Assembly: GCA_013306675.1 (NCBI GenBank)
Contig: JABLUY010000366.1
Location: forward strand, 1 to 26,257
Length of the DNA: 26,257 nt
Source of the DNA: Thraustochytrium sp. TN22
Lineage: Eukaryota; Sar; Bigyra; Thraustochytrida; Thraustochytriidae
Direction: 5' to 3'
Position 1 is the stretch's first letter; each line of letters opens with the position of its first letter. Positions 15,360 through 22,347 of the stretch are shown piece after piece. The position numbers were made by a program, and so were the translations under genes. The notes beneath the pieces were generated by a model. That model did no database searches. It saw only the letters and a list, made by a program, of their open reading frames with translations, and was not told the origin of the DNA.

Positions 15360-16629
15360 CGCGCCCTCGCCGGACCTGCGCGCCCCGCTCCGAGGCAGCG
15401 CGCGCGCAGTCGCACGCACGCACGCACGCACGCACCAGCCCGGCTGCCCGCCTCCTGCCGGCCACCCGCGAGCGCGCGCGTGAGCGGACGTTTGCGTTGC
15501 GGACCTGCCCGGCCTCCGAGGAGTCGGGTCGGCGCCGCCACTGGCGAGGCGAAGGACGCCGCCACGGCCGGCAACGCCAACGCCAAGAGCGACCTGACGA
15601 TGGGGGTCCGGGGAGGGACCAAGACAGGAGCGTCACGGAGGGCCGCACTGACGACGCTGGCGTTGTGTCCATAGCTGGAAACTCGTGGGGTTAGTAGTGT
15701 CACGAACTCGACAGGGAGGGCATGGCTTGGAGAAGCTCGTCGAGCTCGTATTGCCCATCGCGGTCCCGACCGCCGCGCCGATCCAGGGCGAGAAGACCCT
15801 TGCCGGGTCGACTATCGGCGCAACTCAAGCGCTTGCTACGGCGGCATCTGGCCGCGGTGCGATTTCTTCGGTGGAGCAGGACTGCGATGTCTCGGTGGTG
15901 TGTGACCTGTCGACAAATCGCTGTGTGTCTCGTGCTGGTATTGGAAACAATCACACATCGACTGCTTTACCGATCGCGTCACGGATCGCGTCACTGGTCG
16001 CCTCTCGGAGTGCGAATGTGAAGGCCGCACGTGCAGCTACTGCAGCCTCTCGCTGTGCTCGTCTGCTACATCGTGCGTGTCCGAAGCGCGCTCCCTGGAG
16101 TCTGTTGTGAGCACGCAGCGCCTCTCCGTGTACGCCACGGGCGCTGCCGATTTCGACGACAGAGACTTTAGCAAGGAACGCGCTCAGGCCGCTGCCGAGA
16201 CCGCGCTCAGGCCACTGCCGAGACCGCGCTCAGGCCGCTGCCGAGACCGCGCTCAGGCCGCTGCCGAGACCGCGCTCAGGCCGCTGCCGAGACCGCGCTC
16301 AGGCCGCTGCCGAGACCGCGCTCAGGCCGCTGCCAAGACCGCGCTCAGGCCGCTGCCGAGACCGCGCTCAGGCCGCTGCCGAGACCGCGCTCAGGCCGCT
16401 GCCGAGCCCACAAGGAATAGGATGACCGACGTTGCCAACGTCCGCATCCTTGGCGAAAAGTCTGTGCGTTTCACGATCTTTCATCAACGGCGGGTCGAGC
16501 ATCACCGATGCCGACCTTGTCGGTGCTATGCACAGAAAGAAACCTTTGCGGCGCCTCGGTGGAAATCTTTGCGACGCGTAGCTTGTCACCGTCAATGAAA
16601 CGTGACGCATCCTACAGGGCAGCGAGAAG
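15360..16629. other. gene-poor region upstream of VPS9 gene
   Basis: About 1.27 kb. The first 350 bp are GC-rich 5' sequence of the VPS9 gene (CGCA tetramer repeat at about 15412-15436). From about 15680 the GC content falls. A branch-site and acceptor-like sequence faces the VPS9 gene at 15674-15696. A 23-bp minisatellite occupies 16180-16411. Frames of 80-170 codons exist on both strands, but they have no recognisable domain and are partly built from the repeat. One minus-strand frame at 15700-15800 resembles an EF-hand loop by composition only. Confidence 0.6.
16180..16411. repeat. 23-bp minisatellite, ten units
   Basis: Ten tandem copies of a unit close to CGCTCAGGCCGCTGCCGAGACCG, with unit starts every 23 bases from about 16182 to 16389. 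Only two or three units carry a substitution (CCACTG in the second, CCAAGAC in the seventh). Since 23 is not a multiple of three, all three plus-strand frames merge into the same repeating 23-residue peptide, which explains the open frames here. Confidence 0.95.
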
Positions 16630-16953
16630 ATGTTCACCATCGACATTTCGTATGATTTGGATGCGGACGCCTATGGCTTGCTCCTGTTCTCCGGCGTGGA
16701 CCCATGCATCCCGGACTTCATCAAGGCGGCCACGCGAGAGCTGGGCATCAGCGACTCGCTCGTTCCCGTCGTCGAGGACGGCCCCGGCTTCTATGCCAAG
16801 GCTGCCAAGAGAACCACTGACCAGTGCCTGCTCACGAAGACCTGCCCGTACCGTGGCAGGTGCAACGCCACGACCAGCGGCTGCTGTGAGCCTGTGGCAG
16901 TCGTGGCGAGCGTGTCCCGGCTCGCGCGCCGCAGCGTGCGCAACGCATTATAA
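16630..16953 (+). CDS. small Cys-containing hypothetical protein
   Basis: 107 aa, not recognised with confidence. Codon use (mostly G/C in third positions, GGC, CTC, GTC, GAC) matches the real genes here and contrasts with the flanking DNA, so this is likely coding or recently was. The start FTIDISYDLDADAYGLLLFSG (2-22) faintly recalls the beta-strands of TerD-type domains (xxFDLDASAFLL); that is a composition-level impression only. The second half has six cysteines (TDQCLLTKTCPYRGRCNATTSGCCEPV, about 62-88), one potential N-glycosylation site (NAT), no signal peptide and no TM. ATG 16630 has A at -3. CAG ends just before 16618, so a spliced upstream exon (for example from ATG 16422) is possible but unproven. 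Confidence 0.42.
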   Translation: MFTIDISYDLDADAYGLLLFSGVDPCIPDFIKAATRELGISDSLVPVVEDGPGFYAKAAKRTTDQCLLTKTCPYRGRCNATTSGCCEPVAVVASVSRLARRSVRNAL

Positions 16954-17051
16954 CAAACTCGTTCCGCTTTGTTCTATGATCACAATTCGTTGCTACCGCG
17001 CAGTTGGGTGGCTCTGGAGTGGGGCTGGCGGCGAGTGGCGCAGAGCAGGGC

Positions 17052-17080
17052 CATCAACAGATCATCAACAGATCATCAAC
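17052..17080. repeat. 11-bp direct repeat CATCAACAGAT
   Basis: Two full copies and a 7-base partial third copy in tandem. Non-coding. Confidence 0.85.
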
Positions 17081-17546
17081 GTTTGGGCCGCGAGCAAGAT
17101 GCGAGCGCGGTGCCGAACGATGCCTTGGTGGACGCCTGGTACGTGTTGATTGCACGGAGCTGCGTGTGCGATGCCTGTCTAGCGACGAGTCGCCAGCGGG
17201 ACTTTGCTTGCGAGGCGGAGGTGGTGGTGGGGAGCGACGAAGGAGAAGGAGGAGGAGGAGGCGACAGACGACGCCACGGCCAATGAAGAGAGTGATACTA
17301 CAGATGCGTCGTGCAAAGCAACAAAAGCACGGCGTGCCTGATTGAGAGTATAACACCAGTGGATCCTACCGAGGCCCCGAGCGAGAGAAGTCGAAGTCGT
17401 GGTGCGGAAAAGAAGGGGTTGGGTGCGTGGCGAGGGAGGGTGCGAACGTGCGGTGATGATCTTTTCAATTAAGTTTCAGCCTTGTCCGAACGGACCGTGT
17501 GGAGAAACCTATATAGACTACGATGGCCTGAGCACGGAGACACAAG

Positions 17547-17574
17547 ATGCATGCTGCATGCAGCATGCAGCATT
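17547..17574. other. ATGCTGCATGCAGCAT palindrome
   Basis: A perfect 16-bp palindrome at 17551-17566, flanked by further GCATGC/GCAGCAT copies, so that several overlapping foldbacks are possible. Could be a protein-binding site or simple expansion of GCATGCA; no function can be assigned. Confidence 0.6.
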
Positions 17575-17614
17575 GTGCGGGTTGGTGGGAGGTGGTGGCG
17601 AGCAAGGCAGGCCT

Positions 17615-17624
17615 TATAAAAAGG
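17615..17624 (+). promoter_or_regulatory. TATA-box-like element (plus strand)
   Basis: TATAAAAAGG is a consensus-quality TATA box, unusual for this GC-rich window. It points right, into the 3' end of the minus-strand Cys-rich gene. Possible starts downstream are a six-codon-type mini-ORF at 17653 and an 83-codon frame from ATG 17672 lying antisense to that gene. It may drive an antisense or non-coding transcript, or be fortuitous. Confidence 0.35.
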
Positions 17625-17713
17625 AGCGGGCGCGAGGAGTGTCGCGGCGACAATGAGAATGGAAGACTGACATGGCGCGACCAATTCACAGCCTCCGCAT
17701 CCTTCTGAACTTC

Positions 17714-18313
17714 TTAGAGGCCCAGCGAGACGGATCGCTCTCCCTGCAGGTCCATTTGCTGGTTGATGCAGGTGGCCGTCCAGGCACAGGCATTAGAGGA
17801 GGCGGCCTTGGTGCCGACCTTGCAGACCTGCTGCACGCGTGGCCTGGGGAGGGAGTTCTCGTAGGCACGGCACTCCTGGAAAGCGAGGTTCTCGCCGGAG
17901 TTGCGACACTGCTTGCGCAGTAATGCCTTCTCGTTGGAGCCCTGCATGCAGAGCGACTGCGCGACCTTGATGCAGGGCGCCTGGCAGGCGCGAAATATGG
18001 TGGGGCGCGGCATCTCCTGGTGCGCGAAGCGGCATTCCTGGTTGCAAAAGTCGACCACCTTGGCGCGGCAGTCGTTGCGGCACGTTTGCAGGATCTCATC
18101 CGGCACGACGATCTCGAGCGCGGCCTGCGTGTTGTTGGCTGCGCCCAGGTCAGCCGGCGGCGCGTTCAGCCAGGCGCGCACCGTCGAAGCGGCGTACGCC
18201 GCCAGCACGAGCAGCACGAGCGCCACGCCGGCGCCCACCTTGCGGCGCAGCTCCTGCTGCCGCTTGGCCTTCTCCTTCTCCTTCCAGTACTTGTCGGCCT
18301 CCGAGTCCCACAT
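17714..18313 (-). CDS. single-pass membrane protein with duplicated Cys-rich domain
   Basis: 199 aa from ATG 18313 (A at -3); not recognised. A short charged N-terminus (MWDSEADKYWKEKEKAKRQQ) is followed by one hydrophobic segment (about 26-49), then a domain with 12 cysteines at 78, 82, 90, 94, 110, 114, 122, 136, 148, 164, 176 and 182. The basic N-terminal flank predicts a type II orientation, with the Cys domain in the ER lumen or outside. An internal repeat is visible: QECRFAHQEMPRPTIFRACQ (92-111) against QECRAYENSLPRPRVQQVCK (146-165). The even cysteine number suggests disulfides. The frame continues upstream of 18313 without ATG to an in-frame TAG near 18408, and the added sequence (PAVKSANKVVREVNNKLEQQ) looks protein-like, so a 5' exon may be missing from this model. 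Confidence 0.72.
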   Translation of the reverse strand: MWDSEADKYWKEKEKAKRQQELRRKVGAGVALVLLVLAAYAASTVRAWLNAPPADLGAANNTQAALEIVVPDEILQTCRNDCRAKVVDFCNQECRFAHQEMPRPTIFRACQAPCIKVAQSLCMQGSNEKALLRKQCRNSGENLAFQECRAYENSLPRPRVQQVCKVGTKAASSNACAWTATCINQQMDLQGERSVSLGL

Positions 18314-18702
18314 GCTCGCTTGCTGCTCGAGCTTGTTGTTCACCTCCCGGACGACTTTGTTCGCGCTCTTGACCGCCGGCCTGCTCCCTCCCTCCCAGCT
18401 AGCTAGCTAGCCAGGCACGGCCAGGCTAAACGGCTGCGTTGCTGTACTGCTGGACGCAACCAAGGACGCGACGAGCGAGGCTCGACGCGGGAGGCCGCTG
18501 CGTTTTCTCTTCTCTTCTCTTCGCTTCGCTTCTCTTTCTCTTTCTCTTCCTCCACGCTTCTCTCTGCGCGGTTCTGTGCCGGCCTGGATGCGCTCTGCAC
18601 TGCACGCGCGCACGAGGCGAGGACCTAGCCGTTGGCGGAGTCCGGCGCCGCGGCGCGCCGGAGTGCGGCGGCGGCGGGCTCGCGGCGACCGGCAGAGCCC
18701 CG
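18314..18702. promoter_or_regulatory. divergent 5' region of Cys-rich gene and MFS gene
   Basis: 389 bp between start codons. Contains a GCTA run (18397-18412) and a pyrimidine-rich TCTTC/TTCTC tract (18503-18562) on the plus strand, then GC-rich sequence up to the MFS start. No TATA box. Part of the left end may be coding if the Cys-rich gene starts further upstream. Confidence 0.5.
18503..18562. repeat. pyrimidine tract (TCTTC/TTTCTC)n
   Basis: About 60 bases of nearly uninterrupted C/T built from TCTTC and TTTCTC units on the plus strand, about 140 bp upstream of the MFS start codon. It could be a promoter or 5' UTR pyrimidine element. Confidence 0.85.
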
Positions 18703-20055
18703 ATGGCGCGCGAGGCGGAGGGCGCGATGGGCGGCGCGGCGGCGCGCGCGGCGCGGTTCCTGGCGGGCGGCGCGTGCAGCAGCGTGCAGGCGCTGGTGCT
18801 GGTGCACGCGAGCATCTTCGTGTACGCGCTGGCGTTCTGGGTGCAGCGGCCGGTGCTCTCGTACCTGAGCAGCGACCTGGGCGGCGATGCCAAGGCCTTC
18901 GGCACGCTGGAGAGCGCGCTCTCGGTGCTCTCGCTGGTGGGAGGGCCCATCATGGGCAGGCTGACCGACGAAAAGGGTGCGAGGGCGACCATCGTGGCGA
19001 GCCACGTGGGCAGCGTCGTCATGTACCTGCTCATGGGCACGGCGTCGTCGTTCGCCATGCTGGCGCTCAGCCGGGTGCCGGCGTTTTTGCAGCACGCCAT
19101 GCTCTGCTCGCAAGCCGCCATCGCCGAGCTTACGCTCGAGGAGAACCGGTCCACAGCCATGGGCCGCCTCAGCCTCTCGTACGCTGCGGGCATGGTGGTT
19201 GGATCCTATGCGGGCGGCGAGATCGGCCAGCGCATGGGCCACCAAAGCGCGGCGCTCGTGGCGGCCGCGCTCAGCGCCGCCATGGTCATCGCCACGCTCG
19301 CCTTCATGCCGGCCTTTCGCCGCGCGCCCCACCCACGCGGCGACAATGATGGGGCCGCCGAGGCGCCGGCGGCCCCTGGCCCGATTGAGCAAACCAAGGA
19401 GTTCTTCCGCGTCGCCGCCACGCCGCGCGTGCGCTCGCTGCTCGGCGTGCTCTTCCCCATCTCCGTCGGCATTGGTGCCTTCCGCACCATGCTGCCACTC
19501 GCGGCCGAGAAGGACTTTGGGCTCGAGCCGGCTTCCATGGGTCGCTACATCTCCTTTGCCGCCTTCATTGGCCTGTTAACCAATGTGCTTGTCATTGCGC
19601 CCACCACGCGCCGGCTCGGTGAGGCCAACGCCGTCGCGCTCGCGGCTGCCGTCCAGGTGGCCTGCTACTTGGGGGCCTCCAAGCTCATCTCCTACGAGGG
19701 GCTCATGTTCATCACCGTGCCCATGACGATCTCCAGCACGCTTCTCTACACGCTAAGCTCCTCGCTCATGTCGCTGGCCGTTGAGCGCGGCAAGGCCGGC
19801 ACGGCCATCGCCATGTCGCACGGCCTGCGCTCCTTCATCGGCGTCATCTCCCCGCTCCTCGGTGGGGCGGTCTACGACGCCGCCGGCTTCGGTGGTATGG
19901 CCGTCTTCGCCGCCGGCGCCTCGGCTGTCAGCCTGCTGATCACGCAAACCCTCGCCTCCACCGCACTCTCTGACCTGATGCGCCGCAGGGACGACACCGA
20001 AATCAAAGAAGACAACGTCGATGGCGACAAACATGATGCGAAAAAGACCAAGTGA
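18703..20055 (+). CDS. major facilitator superfamily transporter, SLC22A18-like
   Basis: 450 aa, the usual length for a 12-helix MFS carrier. The loop 2-3 signature GRLTDEKGAR is at 85-94. The stretch ALSRVPAFLQHAMLCSQAAI followed by AELTLEENRSTAMGRLSLSY (121-160) closely follows the equivalent part of SLC22A18 (ORCTL2/TETRAN) in animals (SRLPA...HTLPAAQ...DL...ERPAALGRLGL). Two six-helix halves (about 28-203 and 243-420) are separated by a charged, Ala/Pro-rich loop (204-235); the tail (427-450) is charged and cytosolic. The substrate is not known; the animal protein is a proposed organic-cation or drug exporter. ATG 18703 precedes a short hydrophilic leader and has G at +4. The frame is open upstream to 18439, but that sequence is the pyrimidine-rich promoter. 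Confidence 0.85.
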   Translation: MAREAEGAMGGAAARAARFLAGGACSSVQALVLVHASIFVYALAFWVQRPVLSYLSSDLGGDAKAFGTLESALSVLSLVGGPIMGRLTDEKGARATIVASHVGSVVMYLLMGTASSFAMLALSRVPAFLQHAMLCSQAAIAELTLEENRSTAMGRLSLSYAAGMVVGSYAGGEIGQRMGHQSAALVAAALSAAMVIATLAFMPAFRRAPHPRGDNDGAAEAPAAPGPIEQTKEFFRVAATPRVRSLLGVLFPISVGIGAFRTMLPLAAEKDFGLEPASMGRYISFAAFIGLLTNVLVIAPTTRRLGEANAVALAAAVQVACYLGASKLISYEGLMFITVPMTISSTLLYTLSSSLMSLAVERGKAGTAIAMSHGLRSFIGVISPLLGGAVYDAAGFGGMAVFAAGASAVSLLITQTLASTALSDLMRRRDDTEIKEDNVDGDKHDAKKTK

Positions 20056-20128
20056 CTGTCCGAGTCCGAACTTACTGCGATCTAGTGTCATGGCCCCTAC
20101 TCCGCTCCAAGTGTATCATGCATGCTCC

Positions 20129-20191
20129 AGAGAAGGAAAGGAAGGAATGAGACAAGAAAGAAGAAGGAAAAGAAGAAGGAAAGAAAGAGGG
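20129..20191. repeat. purine-rich GAAGGA repeat
   Basis: About 60 bases of A/G-only sequence except for a few interruptions, in the 3' flank of the MFS gene. Confidence 0.85.
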
Positions 20192-20618
20192 ACGGCACAT
20201 GAAATGCTGGGGACCTTGGCTTGGCCTGGATGCTGTTGCTTGTGCCCTGGCGATGTGCCCTGATGCTGTCGATCCTGATGGCATTAAAATGCCCGAGATG
20301 CTCGAGATAAGGCTGATCTTCTCCGCTCCGGGCTCCGGACTCCGCCAGCCCCTCCCCCTTTTTCCCGAGAGAATGCACCCACCCACCGTGACCCGTGCCG
20401 CGAGGAGCCCGCCGCCGTCAGAACGGGACACGCGTTCGCAGTCCCCAACGGATAGAGGTCGCCTCCTGACTTGCTCTTCTCCAGCTCATTGCGAACTAAC
20501 TTGCTCGTGGTACGCAAGACAAGGCGGGCAGACGCAAGGCAAGGCAAGTCGGGCAGACCAAACTGAAGTCTGTCTCTACAGCCAGCGCGGTCGCGGTCGG
20601 CAGCTCGCCGTCGCGCAG

Positions 20619-20639
20619 GAGCGAGCGAGCGAGCGAGCG
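20619..20639. repeat. (GAGC)n tetramer run
   Basis: Five GAGC copies preceding GCGCGCGC, in the kinase 5' region. The same run recurs at 23804-23826 near the 5' end of the amidase gene. Confidence 0.85.
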
Positions 20640-20692
20640 CGCGCGCGCCCGCGCGAGCGGCGGCCGCGGCGGTCCGAGGCACAAGTGACCAG

Positions 20693-22105
20693 ATGCCGGT
20701 CGCGGCGCGCTTCGACGGCCAGCCGCACAGCGCTGACGCCGACCGTGCGGTGCAGGCATTCTGCGGGACACCGCCTCGACCGCCTGCCCATGGCGTCCGT
20801 GGCGAGCCTGGAGATCTTGCTATTGCCACGACCGCTGCAGCTGCAGGCGCTGCGGCTTGTGCCGTGGCGGAGGAGGAAGAGTGCGTGCCCGCACCGAGCT
20901 CGCCTTCGGCGGCCTCATGGGGGTCCGGGTCACCTGCGGCCGCCGAAGAGGACCTGGACGCCGCATTTGCGCGGCTGACGACGCTGGCGCTCGAAGAGCA
21001 GCCGGCCTCGCTGGCGCTTGACGACGCGCAGAACGCCGTGCTGCGCATCCCGGGCCGTGCGCTGCAGGAACACCAGGAGCGCGCCCTGGGCGCGCTCCTG
21101 GGGCGCATCCGCGAGGACCCGGCCCAGTTCGAAGCGGACGTTACTGGACGGCGGCAGCGCGATGCGGAGGAGGCCGCAGCGGCGGCGTCGGCCGCGCGGC
21201 TGAACGACTTCAAGGTGCACTCGGTGCTGGGTCGCGGCAGCTTCTCCACGGTGTACGTGGCGACGCGGCGCGCGGACGGCGCGCGATTCGCGCTCAAACG
21301 CGTCAAGCTGACGGGCATGGAGTCCGAGCAGAGCCGCGCCAAGAGCCTCAAGGAGATTCGTGTGCTACAGTCGCTGGAGCACCCCAACATCATCAAGTGC
21401 TACGAGCACTTCTCCACGCCGCAGGAACTCTTCATCGTGCTGGAGTGGGCCGTGGCGGGCGACTTCAAGCGCATGCTCAAGCGCGTGCGGTCGCGGCGCT
21501 CGCGCTTTCACGAGCGCGTCATCTGGAGCTACTTTGCGCAGGTGGCCAGCGCACTCGAGTACATGCACCAGCACCGTATGATTCACCGCGACATCAAGCC
21601 GGCCAACGTCTTTGTTATGCCGGACGGCCGCATCAAGCTCGGCGACCTCGGGCTGAGCCGCGCGCTGAGCCAGGCCACGGTGCGCGCCTACTCCAAGGTC
21701 GGCACGCCACTCTACATGGCGCCCGAGGTGCTGCAGGGCGCGGGCCACGACTTTAAGTCGGACGTCTGGAGCATGGGCTGCTTGCTGTACGAGCTGGCCA
21801 TGCTACACAGCCCGTTCGAGGTCGGCTGCAAGACTATGAAGACGCTCTTCACCCGAATTTTGCGCGCTGCCTATTTCCCGCTCTCGCGCACCTTTTCGCC
21901 CACCTTCCGTGACGTCGTGGCGTCTGTGTTGCTCGTGCGCCCCGAGGATCGCCCCACGGCGGCCCAGCTCGCACGGCAGGCGCAAGCTTTGGCAGACTCC
22001 GTTGAGGAGGTGACAGAGCCGCAGGCCGCGCCGGAGTCGCCGGTCCCGGCCAAGCGCCCGTCGCTCCCCGAGAAGTTGCGTGAGGCCGCCGCGCGCACCT
22101 ATTAG
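20693..22105 (+). CDS. NIMA-related protein kinase, NEK6/7-like
   Basis: 470 aa. Ser/Thr kinase with a complete catalytic domain at about 173-432: Gly loop GRGSFSTVY (180-188), Lys202 in FALKRVKL, Glu221 of helix C, HRDIKPANVF (298-307), GDLGLSR (317-323), GTPLYMAPE (337-345) and SDVWSMGCLLYE (356-367). The DLG in place of DFG, the FKSDVWS and LHSPF segments and the YFAQVASALEYMH block follow NEK6/NEK7, which act in mitotic spindle assembly. The 170-residue N-terminus is Ala/Glu-rich with a probable helix (about 122-170) and no known domain; it is much longer than the short N-terminus of NEK6/7. No C-terminal coiled coil or PEST region is evident. ATG 20693 is the only Met before the kinase domain in this frame and has a weak context, so an upstream exon is possible. 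Confidence 0.9.
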   Translation: MPVAARFDGQPHSADADRAVQAFCGTPPRPPAHGVRGEPGDLAIATTAAAAGAAACAVAEEEECVPAPSSPSAASWGSGSPAAAEEDLDAAFARLTTLALEEQPASLALDDAQNAVLRIPGRALQEHQERALGALLGRIREDPAQFEADVTGRRQRDAEEAAAAASAARLNDFKVHSVLGRGSFSTVYVATRRADGARFALKRVKLTGMESEQSRAKSLKEIRVLQSLEHPNIIKCYEHFSTPQELFIVLEWAVAGDFKRMLKRVRSRRSRFHERVIWSYFAQVASALEYMHQHRMIHRDIKPANVFVMPDGRIKLGDLGLSRALSQATVRAYSKVGTPLYMAPEVLQGAGHDFKSDVWSMGCLLYELAMLHSPFEVGCKTMKTLFTRILRAAYFPLSRTFSPTFRDVVASVLLVRPEDRPTAAQLARQAQALADSVEEVTEPQAAPESPVPAKRPSLPEKLREAAARTY

Positions 22106-22347
22106 CTCCCCATTTTTCTTTTTTCTTTTCTTTTGGGCGACGATCGAGGCTCTTGCCCGACGATGTTGAGACATGATCTTGATTTCGTTTCATTTCATTT
22201 CGAGTTTGTAGTACGGACACAGGTGCAGTGCGCCACCGCAGTGCTCCTCCTGTTTGCTGGGCGCGCTCCAGTCGCGTTCAGGCAGGAGAGGAGAGGCGCG
22301 CACGACTACCTTTGCGCTTCAGGTGTGCCAATGGCCTTCCATCGGGC

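Larger units (their letters stand above)
16954..17713. other. intergenic, repeats and TATA-like motifs
   Basis: No supported gene. It holds an 11-bp repeat CATCAACAGAT (17052-17080), a purine-rich GGA stretch (17212-17264), a palindrome (17547-17574) and two plus-strand TATA-like motifs (CTATATAG at 17510, TATAAAAAGG at 17615). The right end should include the 3' UTR of the minus-strand Cys-rich gene. Confidence 0.55.
20056..20692. promoter_or_regulatory. 3' flank of MFS gene and 5' region of NEK-like kinase
   Basis: 637 bp with no gene. Purine-rich GAAGGA/AAGAAG repeats at 20129-20191 follow the MFS stop. A sequence at 20493-20522 (AACTAAC, then ACGCAAG) resembles a branch site and acceptor of a 5' UTR intron, but no donor was found. 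A GAGC tetramer run (20619-20639) lies about 55 bp before the kinase start. Confidence 0.5.

Noticed and set aside
15700-15954. Minus-strand frame with an EF-hand-like loop (GRDRDGQYELDE)
   Set aside because: Position 1 of the loop is Gly rather than Asp, there is no paired EF-hand, and upstream sequence is not protein-like. Probably chance in Arg/Asp-rich sequence, though a decayed EF-hand cannot be fully excluded.
16077-16598. 173-codon plus-strand frame
   Set aside because: More than a third of it is the 23-bp minisatellite read in rotating register. The remainder has no recognisable feature apart from the short stretch discussed under the small ORF at 16630.
17672-17923. 83-codon plus-strand ORF downstream of the TATA-like motif
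   Set aside because: Antisense to the well-supported Cys-rich gene and without any motif. The TATA motif is reported separately, but the peptide is not supported.
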